Positions 17,617 through 25,634 of a DNA stretch of 64,000 nt are shown piece by piece; the stretch's first letter is position 1, and each line of letters starts with the position of its first letter. Both the position numbers and the translations under genes were made by a program. This stretch comes from Enterococcus silesiacus (lineage in GTDB: Bacteria > Bacillota > Bacilli > Lactobacillales > Enterococcaceae). A model generated the notes under the pieces. It searched no databases. It saw only the letters and a program-made list of their open reading frames with translations, and was not told where the DNA came from. The stretch lies in NCBI GenBank assembly GCA_001465115.1, contig CP013614.1, forward strand, positions 3,038,001-3,102,000. The letters are read 5' to 3'.

Positions 17617-18423
17617 TTAAACTAATAATAGTTGATCGTCTTTTAATTCAGCGCCGCTATTTTGATGGAACATTTCCATCAATTCATTAACAGTTAAATC
17701 TTTTTTCTGATCAGCAGGTACATCTACCACGACTTGCCCTTGATGAAGCATGATCAGGCGATTGCCGTAACGAATCGCATCTTCCATGTCATGTGTCACC
17801 ATAAATGCGGTTAAATTTTGTTCCTGAATCAATTTTTCAGTCAGTTCCATGACCGTGATCGATGTTTTAGGGTCAAGTGCTGCGGTATGTTCGTCTAATA
17901 AAATCAACTCGGGACGAATCAAGGTAGCCATGAGTAACGTGATTGCCTGACGTTGTCCACCAGATAACAAACCGATTTCCGCGCCTAGACGATTCTCTAG
18001 TCCTAAATTCAAACTAGCTAATTGTTCTTTGAAGAAACTACGGTCATTTTTGCGAACACCATTTCCTAAACCACGTTTTTTCCCTCGTTTCATGGCTAGA
18101 GCCATGTTTTCTTCTACAGTTAAACGAACAGCAGTCCCCATCTTAGGATCTTGGAACACGCGGCTGATTTGTTTTGAGCGGGCGACAACACGTTGCTTGG
18201 TGATATCTTTGTTATTTAAGGTTAGGTGACCTTCTTCAATAGGTAAAGTACCAGCTATGCTATTGAGTAAAGTAGACTTTCCGGCACCATTACCGCCGAT
18301 GATCGTAATGAATTCACCTTGGTTGATCGTCAAATCAATGCCTTTTAGCACATGATTTTCGTTGACTGTGCCGCGTTCGAAATAGTGATGTAAGTTTTTA
18401 ATTGTTAGTACAGGCTGCATCAA
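17617..18423 (-). CDS. ABC importer ATP-binding protein (Trp/Tyr-type system)
   Basis: This 268-aa ATPase has Walker A GGNGAGKSTLL near residue 43, Q-loop, signature LSGGQRQAITL, Walker B LILLDEHTAAL and the switch His in VTHD. It is the third gene of the permease and lipoprotein operon and its start overlaps the permease stop by 4 bp, which suggests translational coupling. The family pairs with PF04392-type binding proteins and single permeases in systems annotated as tryptophan/tyrosine transporters (TrpXYZ-like). Substrate is inferred from that family and from the Tyr/Phe leader peptide upstream of the operon. Confidence 0.88.
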   Translation of the reverse strand: MMQPVLTIKNLHHYFERGTVNENHVLKGIDLTINQGEFITIIGGNGAGKSTLLNSIAGTLPIEEGHLTLNNKDITKQRVVARSKQISRVFQDPKMGTAVRLTVEENMALAMKRGKKRGLGNGVRKNDRSFFKEQLASLNLGLENRLGAEIGLLSGGQRQAITLLMATLIRPELILLDEHTAALDPKTSITVMELTEKLIQEQNLTAFMVTHDMEDAIRYGNRLIMLHQGQVVVDVPADQKKDLTVNELMEMFHQNSGAELKDDQLLLV

Positions 18424-19370
18424 TTTATCCCTCCTTTACGTTTTCTTAGTTTAGAAAAGCCTAATTTTTTTTGAATCAGTGGTGAAGATAGACAGATGAC
18501 TAAAATGATTGCTGAAAATAATTTTAAATCAGCTGGATCAACACGCAGTTCTAAGACACAGGCAAGAATAAAGCGGTAAAGAATGGCTCCGATCACGATC
18601 GTGATTAGGCGTAGGCCAAGTGATTTATTTTTAAAGAGAACTTCTGCGATGATGATTGAAGCAAGTCCGATCACGATCGTTCCGATACCAGAATTCAAAT
18701 CAGCGAAGTTGTTGTTTTGAACAAGTAAAGCACCGGATAAAGCAATACAACCGTTAGAAAGCATATAGCCAATAATTTTCATATTGTCCGTTTTGATCCC
18801 GTTGGCTTCACTCATATCAAGGTTGTCTCCAGTTGCCCGTGTTGCTAATCCAATTTCTGTTTTAAAGAATAAGACAAGTAGGACGATGACTAACAGTACG
18901 ATGATCAAACCAACGAGGATAGTACTGTTGATTTTAGTCAATCCTAGTGACTGAGCATGAGAGAAAATCGAATCGGTACCGATCAAAGAAATATTTGGAG
19001 CGCCCATGATACGTGAGTTGATGCTATAAAGACCCGTCATAGTGATGATCCCTGCTAACAAAGCGGGGATTTTTAATTTTGTGTGTAAAAGTCCGGACAC
19101 AAGACCTGCCAACATACCAGCAATAAAAGCAATGATCAATGCCACGATCGGCGCTATCATATAATGAATGTCAAATAAGGACTGGAGCGGTGTGGGCCAA
19201 GTAGTAGGATCTTTTGCTAAAATAACTGCGGCTACAGCGCCACCTAAAGGAAAGCTCCCTTCAGTGGTCAAGTCCGCAATATCTAAAATACGGTAAGTGA
19301 GAAAGACTCCAATGGCGAGTAAGGACCAAAGAAGACCTTGAGAGGTTGAGGATAGTAATATGTCTAACAA
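18420..19370 (-). CDS. ABC importer permease (Trp/Tyr-type system)
   Basis: This 316-aa membrane protein has about eight to ten hydrophobic helices and the branched-chain permease fold (BPD_transp_2). ADLTTEGSFPLGGAVAAVIL near residues 33-52 is the conserved motif of this subgroup, and EANGIKTDNMKIIGYMLSNG is the cytoplasmic coupling loop. It is the middle gene of the importer operon, 81 bp downstream of the binding-protein gene, and overlaps the ATPase gene by 4 bp. Confidence 0.88.
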   Translation of the reverse strand: MLDILLSSTSQGLLWSLLAIGVFLTYRILDIADLTTEGSFPLGGAVAAVILAKDPTTWPTPLQSLFDIHYMIAPIVALIIAFIAGMLAGLVSGLLHTKLKIPALLAGIITMTGLYSINSRIMGAPNISLIGTDSIFSHAQSLGLTKINSTILVGLIIVLLVIVLLVLFFKTEIGLATRATGDNLDMSEANGIKTDNMKIIGYMLSNGCIALSGALLVQNNNFADLNSGIGTIVIGLASIIIAEVLFKNKSLGLRLITIVIGAILYRFILACVLELRVDPADLKLFSAIILVICLSSPLIQKKLGFSKLRKRKGGIN

Positions 19371-19451
19371 TAAAATCAGCTTCTTTCAATAATATTTATG
19401 TAGAGGTTGAGAAAAAAGTGAGTTACTTTTTTCTCAACGTTTATTTAGGAA

Positions 19452-20429
19452 TTAAGGTGCCTTGATAGCATCAGGATCGATATCTAGTGCTTGTGCCATC
19501 TCTTTGTTTACGAACAGCTCTAAATCTTTCGCTTTTTCAACAGGCATGTCCTCTGGTTTTGCTTCGCCTTTTAGAATTTTTGCGGCCATTGCGCCAGTTT
19601 GTTTACCTAGTGATTTATAATCGATTCCCACAGTTGCTAGACCGCCTTCTTCGACTTGTTCAATCGAACCTGCGATAACAGGAGTTTTGTGTTCTTTCGC
19701 TACCTCACCGATAACAGCCGCCGCAGAAGCAAACGTATTGTCTGTTGGGATATAGATTGCGTCAACATCTTTCGCTAAACTTGTAGTAACCTGTTGCACA
19801 TCGTTTGTTGAATTAGCTGTCAGAACTTTGGTTTTGACCCCGGCCTCTTTCAACGCTTTTTCAGCCATATCTGCTTGGATTTTAGAATTTGCTTCACCAG
19901 CGTTATACATAATACCGACTGTTTTTGCATCGGGGACGATCGTCAATAATAAATCAATCTGTTTATCGATCGGTACAATATCGGTTGTTCCAGTTACGTT
20001 ACCGCCAGGCTTTTCATCGGATTGAACTAATTTAGCGCTGACTAAGTCAGTAACGGCTGTAACTAAAATTGGAATATCAGTTGTTTCATTCAATAATGAT
20101 TGAGCAGCAGGTGTTGCGATACCTAATAACAAGTCTGGTTTTTCTTTGACCAATTTTTCGCTCATGCTTTTTAGTTGAGCTTGATCATTTTGGGCATTGC
20201 TGTATTCGATTGTTAGGTTTTCGCCATCTTTGAAGCCATTATCTGCTAAACCTTCTTTAAAGCCTTCAAAAGCAGCATCTAATGAGCCGTGTTGGACGGG
20301 CTGTAAAACACCGATTTTCTTGTTGTCACTGTTTGATCCATCGTTTGCTTCTTTGCTATTGCCGCACGCGCCAAGTGTTAATAGTGCGACTGCTGATATA
20401 ATACTTAGTCCTACTAGTTTCTTTTTCAT
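19452..20429 (-). CDS. ABC importer substrate-binding lipoprotein (Trp/Tyr-type, PF04392-like)
   Basis: This 325-aa lipoprotein has signal peptide and lipobox LTLGAC, and then the periplasmic-binding fold seen in TrpX-like proteins. It starts IGVLQPVQHGSLDAAFEGFKEGL, and contains LLLGIATPAAQSLLNETTDIPILVTAVTDLVSAKLV and AVDAIYIPTDNTFASA-like stretches. It is the first gene of the operon. AATTGGAGGAATCAAG lies before the ATG. A 5' leader of almost 300 nt with a short peptide gene and a terminator precedes it, so expression is probably set by attenuation. Aromatic amino acids are the likely ligands, inferred from family and leader. Confidence 0.87.
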   Translation of the reverse strand: MKKKLVGLSIISAVALLTLGACGNSKEANDGSNSDNKKIGVLQPVQHGSLDAAFEGFKEGLADNGFKDGENLTIEYSNAQNDQAQLKSMSEKLVKEKPDLLLGIATPAAQSLLNETTDIPILVTAVTDLVSAKLVQSDEKPGGNVTGTTDIVPIDKQIDLLLTIVPDAKTVGIMYNAGEANSKIQADMAEKALKEAGVKTKVLTANSTNDVQQVTTSLAKDVDAIYIPTDNTFASAAAVIGEVAKEHKTPVIAGSIEQVEEGGLATVGIDYKSLGKQTGAMAAKILKGEAKPEDMPVEKAKDLELFVNKEMAQALDIDPDAIKAP

Positions 20430-20455
20430 CTTGATTCCTCCAATTATAGTTGATA

Positions 20456-20494
20456 AAACAAAAAATCCATTCAGACAATATGCCTAAATGGATT
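20456..20494 (-). terminator. Attenuator terminator in the ABC importer leader
   Basis: Read on the minus strand, AATCCATTTAG and CTGAATGGATT form an 11-bp stem (one G-T pair) followed by TTTTTTGTTTT. It lies only about 30 bases upstream of the lipoprotein ATG, inside its own leader, so it must be conditional. Confidence 0.85.
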
Positions 20495-20613
20495 GATAAA
20501 AGTCGTAGGTAAACACTTCTTTATTCGCCACTTAGGATTGTCTACGTGGCTGTTTGTTCAATACAAAGCGCTCTAGCCATCATAGATACAAAAACAGGTT
20601 TTTGCTGTTTGTA
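20464..20613 (-). promoter_or_regulatory. Antiterminator and competing hairpins of the ABC importer leader
   Basis: Minus strand. GACAATCCTAAGTGG (complement of 20528-20542) pairs almost perfectly with CCATTTAGG..ATTGTC (complement of 20474-20491), which contains the left arm of the terminator, so the two structures exclude each other. The same antiterminator arm is partly occupied by the hairpin GCCAC/GTGGC (20527-20531 with 20546-20550). Further upstream CTGTTTTTGTA (20587-20597) can pair with TACAAACAG (20605-20613) or with AACAAACAG (20550-20558). These are visible complementarities; the switching order is inferred. Confidence 0.65.
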
Positions 20614-20636
20614 CCCACGATTGCATGAATACAAAA

Positions 20637-20693
20637 CTATCTAAAGTAGCTAAAGTAAGCTTTATTCAGTTGTGGGTTGATTGAGTGTGTCAT
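20637..20693 (-). CDS. Leader peptide with Tyr/Phe control codons
   Basis: This 18-codon reading frame encodes MTHSINPQLNKAYFSYFR and has a perfect ribosome binding site (GGAGGG, six bases before the ATG). Codons 13, 14, 16 and 17 are TAC TTT TAC TTT, near the end of the peptide as in classical attenuators such as pheA. It lies right behind a strong promoter and before a chain of alternative hairpins ending in a terminator ahead of the ABC importer. The expected role is to sense charged tRNA-Tyr and tRNA-Phe through ribosome stalling. It is too short for ordinary gene finders. The function is inferred from the arrangement. Confidence 0.7.
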   Translation of the reverse strand: MTHSINPQLNKAYFSYFR

Positions 20694-20723
20694 AAAAATC
20701 CCTCCGCAAATTGAATTGTGTTT

Positions 20724-20753
20724 AGTATAAAGGAAAGATGAGTCTGCTGTCAA
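20724..20753 (-). promoter_or_regulatory. Promoter of the ABC importer operon
   Basis: On the minus strand TTGACA (complement of 20748-20753) and TATACT (complement of 20724-20729) are spaced by 18 bp. Transcription would start near 20717, just ahead of the leader peptide ribosome binding site. Confidence 0.8.
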
Positions 20754-20941
20754 CAGATTATTTTAAATTTTCTGAACATTTGTATAATAGAGTTAAAGGA
20801 AAATGCATAAAGGTAGAAAAACTTTGTGATTTTTTTAAGTTGATGCGGATAAAATACGTAACGATGGATATCTTTGTGAAATTTTATGGGTTCATGATAT
20901 TATTTAATTAAAGTAAATAGTCAATAATTAGGAGGATGTAT

Positions 20942-21514
20942 ATGATTTCGAAAAAATTGATCACATTAGGAACACTAGCAGCAACAGTATTGGTATTAGG
21001 TGCATGTAATAGTGATAATAAAGCTTCTAAAGATAGCTCATCTGATAGTAAAACAGAAACATCAATGAGCTCAAGTGTTGATGCAGTAAGTGGAGCTTCC
21101 ATCAGCGATAAACCAGAAGTAATCGAAAAAGCGTTGAGCAAAGATGGAAACTGGATCGTTGCTGCAACAGCAGATCTGACTTTTGATAAAGATGTGACTG
21201 TTTCCGGTGAGTTCCACGACAAAGGCGAAAAATCAGGTGACATTTATAGAAAATTAGCATTATACGCACAAGACTCCGATAAAAAAGTTACGGCTGAATA
21301 TACAGTAACCGTTCCTCAATTGATCGTTGAAACAGAAAACTTCAATATTGTTAACGGAACTGTTAAAGGAGATATCTTGGTTAAAGCGAATGGCTTTGTT
21401 TTAAACGGAACAAAAGTTGATGGTAAGGTAACGTTTGAAAAAGAAGAATACAAAACTTCTGCAACTCTTGACAAAGAAGGCGCTGAAGTAACTGGTGACG
21501 TGACTGTTCAGTAG
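20942..21514 (+). CDS. Lipoprotein of unknown function, bactofilin-like repeats possible
   Basis: This 190-aa lipoprotein begins with signal peptide and lipobox VLGAC, then a short Ser/Asp/Lys linker. The rest is rich in short beta strands (NFNIVNGTVKGDILVKANGFVLNGTKVDGKVTFEK), a rhythm reminiscent of right-handed beta-helix or polymer-forming cytoskeletal folds, with an Ig-like stretch before it (KDVTVSGEFHDKG). I do not recognise a defined family and no function is assigned. The ATG at 20942 follows GGAGG by six bases; an upstream in-frame ATG at 20936 overlaps it. It is a single gene with its own terminator, directly upstream of the rpoB promoter. Confidence 0.75.
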   Translation: MISKKLITLGTLAATVLVLGACNSDNKASKDSSSDSKTETSMSSSVDAVSGASISDKPEVIEKALSKDGNWIVAATADLTFDKDVTVSGEFHDKGEKSGDIYRKLALYAQDSDKKVTAEYTVTVPQLIVETENFNIVNGTVKGDILVKANGFVLNGTKVDGKVTFEKEEYKTSATLDKEGAEVTGDVTVQ

Positions 21515-21539
21515 ACTTGTTGCGTCAAAAAAGGAAGGA

Positions 21540-21569
21540 GACACTCAATTTTTATTGAGTGTCTTTTTT
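21540..21569 (+). terminator. Terminator after the lipoprotein gene
   Basis: A perfect 10-bp stem GACACTCAAT / ATTGAGTGTC with a TTTT loop is followed by six T. Confidence 0.9.
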
Positions 21570-21604
21570 GAAGAGTTTGAGTCTTTTTAAATGCCCAAAA
21601 ACCC

Positions 21605-21633
21605 TTGACTTTTACTATAGAAGGTAGTACAAT
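21605..21633 (+). promoter_or_regulatory. rpoB promoter
   Basis: TTGACT (21605-21610) and TACAAT (21628-21633) with a 17-bp spacer form a near-consensus sigma-A promoter. It leaves an untranslated leader of about 240 nt before rpoB, in which I see A/T-rich stretches but no convincing riboswitch or terminator. Confidence 0.8.
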
Positions 21634-21878
21634 ATATAGATGCAAAAACTATCTGAAAAATGACAAAGCAGGAGCGAAATATTGTCCGTTCCGGTTTTTA
21701 ATAGGGAAACAAAAGTAGAAACGCACGAGAAATTTTCAAGAGCACATTCTATTTTTGGTTTTTTTTTGCCTAAAAACTGCAAAAAATGCTCAATATTACA
21801 GATATTTAATATTTGTAATGTTAAAGAAATATTTTCGGTTAGTGTTTTGATAGACTTTTAATTAGAGGAGTGAAGAGC

Positions 21879-24800
21879 TTGGCTGGACACGTAGTAAAAT
21901 ACGGAAAACACCGCGAACGTAGAAGTTTCGCCCGGATCAGTGAAGTGTTGGAATTACCCAACTTGATCGAGATTCAAACAGACTCTTACCAATGGTTTTT
22001 AGATGAAGGACTAAGAGAAATGTTTGAGGACATTTTACCGATCGACGATTTTCAAGGGAATTTATCTTTGGAATTTGTGGATTATGAATTAAAAGAACCT
22101 AAGTATACGGTAGAAGAAGCGCGCGCGCATGACGCAAACTATTCTGCACCGCTACATGTTACTCTACGATTGACAAACCGTGAATCTGGAGAAATCAAAT
22201 CACAAGAAGTATTCTTCGGTGATTTCCCTCTAATGACTGAAATGGGAACATTTATCATCAATGGTGCAGAACGAGTTATCGTTTCTCAATTAGTACGTTC
22301 ACCAGGTGTTTATTTCCATGGAAAAGTAGATAAAAATGGTAAAGAAGGCTTTGGCTCAACAGTGATCCCTAACCGTGGCGCATGGTTAGAAATGGAAACT
22401 GACGCAAAAGACATCTCTTACGTACGTATCGACCGTACACGTAAAATTCCTTTGACTGTATTAGTTCGTGCTTTAGGTTTTGGCTCTGATGATACAATTT
22501 TTGAAATTTTCGGTGAAACACTAAGCTTACGTAATACAATCGAAAAAGATTTACACAAAAATGCGAGCGATTCTCGTACCGAAGAAGGCTTAAAAGACAT
22601 CTATGAGCGTCTACGACCTGGCGAACCAAAAACAGCTGACAGTTCTCGTAACTTGCTAAACGCTCGTTTCTTCGATCCAAAACGCTATGACTTAGCGAAC
22701 GTTGGTCGTTACAAAGTCAACAAAAAATTAGATTTAAAAACACGTCTATTGAACCTAACTTTAGGAGAAACCTTGATCGATGCTGAAACTGGCGAAATCA
22801 TTGTTGAAAAAGGAACGGTATTAACTCACCAAGTAATGGAAACCTTAGGTGAACATATCGATAATGGCTTAAATAGCGTAACGTATTACCCAAGTGAAGA
22901 TGGTGTGGTTACTGAACCAATGACGGTTCAAGTAATCAAAGTTCTTTCTCCAAAAGATCCAGAACGCATCGTTAACGTAATCGGTAATGGCTACCCAGAT
23001 ACAAGTGTGAAGACTGTTCGTCCTGCGGATGTCGTAGCTTCAATGAGTTATTTCTTTAACTTACAAGAAGACATCGGTAACGTAGATGATATCGATCACT
23101 TAGGTAACCGTCGTATTCGTTCAGTTGGTGAATTACTACAAAACCAATTCCGTATCGGTTTAGCTCGTATGGAACGTGTGGTTCGTGAAAGAATGTCGAT
23201 CCAAGACACTGAAACATTGACACCACAACAATTGATCAATATTCGTCCTGTTGTTGCAAGTATCAAAGAATTCTTTGGTTCTTCTCAGTTATCACAGTTC
23301 ATGGATCAAACAAATCCTCTAGGTGAGTTGACACACAAACGTCGTCTATCTGCCTTAGGACCTGGTGGTTTGACTCGTGACCGTGCCGGCTATGAAGTTC
23401 GAGATGTTCACTATTCCCATTATGGTCGTATGTGTCCGATCGAAACCCCTGAGGGACCAAATATTGGGTTGATCAATAGCTTGTCAAGTTATGCCAAAGT
23501 TAACAAATTTGGGTTTATCGAAACACCTTATCGTCGTGTTGATCGTGCAACAGGAAAAGTAACCGATCAAGTGGATTACTTAACTGCTGACACAGAGGAT
23601 CACTACATCGTAGCGCAAGCAAACTCACGCTTAAATGAAGATGGCTCATTCGCTGAAGAATTAGTAATGGCTCGTCTGCAAAGTGAGAACCTTGAAGTAA
23701 CGATCGATAGAGTCGATTACATGGACGTTTCACCTAAACAGGTAGTTGCAGTTGCGACTGCATGTATTCCTTTCTTGGAAAACGATGACTCCAACCGTGC
23801 CTTGATGGGTGCCAACATGCAACGTCAAGCCGTGCCTTTGATCCAACCTCGTTCACCACTTGTGGGAACGGGTATGGAATACAAATCAGCACATGACTCA
23901 GGTGCCGCTTTACTATGTAAACATGATGGTGTCGTTGAATATGTGGATGCATCAGAAGTACGCGTTCGCCGTGACAATGGCGCATTAGATAAATATATGG
24001 TCACAAAATTCCGTCGTTCAAATTCAGGAACAAGTTACAACCAACGTCCAATCGTTCTTTTAGGCGAAAAAGTTGAAAAAGGCGATACACTAGCAGATGG
24101 ACCTTCTATGGAAGAAGGCGAAATGGCGTTAGGACAAAACGTCCTTGTCGGATTCATGACATGGGAAGGGTATAACTACGAGGATGCGATCATCATGAGC
24201 CGTCGTTTGGTGAAAGATGATGTCTATACTTCTATCCATATTGAAGAATATGAATCAGAAGCTCGTGATACAAAATTAGGGCCTGAAGAAATCACGCGTG
24301 AAATTCCAAACGTCGGGGAAGATGCGTTGAAAGATCTTGACGAAATGGGCATTATCCGTATTGGTGCTGAAGTCAAAGATGGCGACCTATTAGTAGGTAA
24401 AGTAACGCCTAAAGGGGTAACTGAGTTATCTGCTGAAGAACGTTTACTACATGCAATCTTTGGTGAAAAAGCGCGTGAAGTTCGTGATACATCGCTACGT
24501 GTACCTCACGGTGGCGGCGGGATCGTTCATGATGTGAAAATCTTTACTCGTGAAGCCGGAGACGAATTATCTCCAGGCGTAAACATGTTAGTTCGTGTAT
24601 ATATTGTTCAAAAACGTAAAATCAACGAAGGCGATAAAATGGCCGGACGTCACGGTAATAAAGGGGTTGTATCCCGCATTATGCCGGAAGAAGATATGCC
24701 ATTCTTACCAGACGGTACACCAATTGATGTCATGTTGAACCCACTAGGGGTACCATCACGTATGAATATCGGACAAGTACTAGAATTACACTTGGGTATG

Positions 24801-25496
24801 GCTGCTCGTCAGTTAGGTATCCACATTGCAACACCAGTATTCGATGGCGCCAATGATGATGACGTTTGGGAAACAGTTCGTGAAGCGGGTATGGCTCGTG
24901 ATGCGAAAACAGTTCTTTATGACGGACGTACGGGTGAACCATTTGATAACCGTATCTCTGTTGGTGTGATGTACATGATCAAATTGGCCCACATGGTTGA
25001 TGATAAATTACATGCCCGTTCTATTGGACCATACTCACTTGTTACCCAACAACCACTTGGAGGTAAAGCTCAATTTGGTGGACAACGTTTTGGGGAAATG
25101 GAAGTATGGGCACTGGAAGCATACGGTGCAGCTTACACATTACAAGAAATCTTAACGTACAAATCTGATGACGTAGTTGGTCGTGTGAAAACATACGAAG
25201 CAATCGTTAAGGGTGAACCAATTCCAAAACCAGGCGTGCCAGAATCATTCCGCGTATTGGTGAAAGAATTACAATCACTTGGATTAGATATGCGCGTATT
25301 GGACATTGAAGAACAAGAAATCGAATTGCGTGATATGGACGATGATGATGATGACTTGATCACCGTTGATGCCCTAACAAAATTCGCAGAACAACAATCA
25401 GCGAAACAATTAGAAAAAGAAGCAGCGGAAGCAAAAGAAGCAGCTGATGCAGTGCTTGAACAAGAAATAGAAACTGCTGAAGATACAAAAGACTAA
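21879..25496 (+). CDS. rpoB: RpoB, RNA polymerase beta subunit
   Basis: This is the beta subunit of RNA polymerase, 1205 aa from the TTG at 21879 ([20 protein letters not shown]), chosen because GAGGAG lies eight bases upstream and because low-GC relatives use TTG at this place; a GTG at 21870 overlaps the ribosome binding site. The rifampicin region is intact ([33 protein letters not shown] in the usual sensitive form: the Gln, Asp, His, Arg and Ser positions are wild type), and the C-terminal [27 protein letters not shown] is conserved. The acidic tail (MDDDDDDL and an alanine/glutamate-rich end) is typical for enterococci. It is co-transcribed with rpoC 138 bp downstream. Confidence 0.98.
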   Translation: MAGHVVKYGKHRERRSFARISEVLELPNLIEIQTDSYQWFLDEGLREMFEDILPIDDFQGNLSLEFVDYELKEPKYTVEEARAHDANYSAPLHVTLRLTNRESGEIKSQEVFFGDFPLMTEMGTFIINGAERVIVSQLVRSPGVYFHGKVDKNGKEGFGSTVIPNRGAWLEMETDAKDISYVRIDRTRKIPLTVLVRALGFGSDDTIFEIFGETLSLRNTIEKDLHKNASDSRTEEGLKDIYERLRPGEPKTADSSRNLLNARFFDPKRYDLANVGRYKVNKKLDLKTRLLNLTLGETLIDAETGEIIVEKGTVLTHQVMETLGEHIDNGLNSVTYYPSEDGVVTEPMTVQVIKVLSPKDPERIVNVIGNGYPDTSVKTVRPADVVASMSYFFNLQEDIGNVDDIDHLGNRRIRSVGELLQNQFRIGLARMERVVRERMSIQDTETLTPQQLINIRPVVASIKEFFGSSQLSQFMDQTNPLGELTHKRRLSALGPGGLTRDRAGYEVRDVHYSHYGRMCPIETPEGPNIGLINSLSSYAKVNKFGFIETPYRRVDRATGKVTDQVDYLTADTEDHYIVAQANSRLNEDGSFAEELVMARLQSENLEVTIDRVDYMDVSPKQVVAVATACIPFLENDDSNRALMGANMQRQAVPLIQPRSPLVGTGMEYKSAHDSGAALLCKHDGVVEYVDASEVRVRRDNGALDKYMVTKFRRSNSGTSYNQRPIVLLGEKVEKGDTLADGPSMEEGEMALGQNVLVGFMTWEGYNYEDAIIMSRRLVKDDVYTSIHIEEYESEARDTKLGPEEITREIPNVGEDALKDLDEMGIIRIGAEVKDGDLLVGKVTPKGVTELSAEERLLHAIFGEKAREVRDTSLRVPHGGGGIVHDVKIFTREAGDELSPGVNMLVRVYIVQKRKINEGDKMAGRHGNKGVVSRIMPEEDMPFLPDGTPIDVMLNPLGVPSRMNIGQVLELHLGMAARQLGIHIATPVFDGANDDDVWETVREAGMARDAKTVLYDGRTGEPFDNRISVGVMYMIKLAHMVDDKLHARSIGPYSLVTQQPLGGKAQFGGQRFGEMEVWALEAYGAAYTLQEILTYKSDDVVGRVKTYEAIVKGEPIPKPGVPESFRVLVKELQSLGLDMRVLDIEEQEIELRDMDDDDDDLITVDALTKFAEQQSAKQLEKEAAEAKEAADAVLEQEIETAEDTKD

Positions 25497-25533
25497 TTGT
25501 TTTACATTTTGTATAAAGTGCCAATGAAATCCG

Positions 25534-25614
25534 TTAGTTATGGGCTAGAAAGATCAACATGATTTTTTCTAGTTCAAAACTACGGTGAATAGCTCATTCA
25601 GCTTTTCTAACTAA
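25534..25614 (+). repeat. Palindromic element between rpoB and rpoC, related to the 3.4-3.7 kb repeats
   Basis: TTAGTTA..ATGGGCTA..CTAGAAA on the left pairs with TTTCTAG..TAGCTCAT..CTAACTAA on the right as a nested inverted repeat. It shares ATGGGCTAG and CATTCAGCTTTT with the outer arms of repeat unit 3 at 3626-3732, but the AT-rich middle arms are absent. It sits inside the rpoBC transcript, 20 bp before the rpoC start. Confidence 0.6.
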
Positions 25615-25634
25615 TTGAATGGAGGGAATCCCTT

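Noticed and set aside
20430..20760. T-box or known riboswitch upstream of the ABC importer
   Set aside because: No T-box core (AGGGTGG) and no motif of purine, SAM, lysine, glycine or c-di-GMP classes was found; the leader peptide model fits better.
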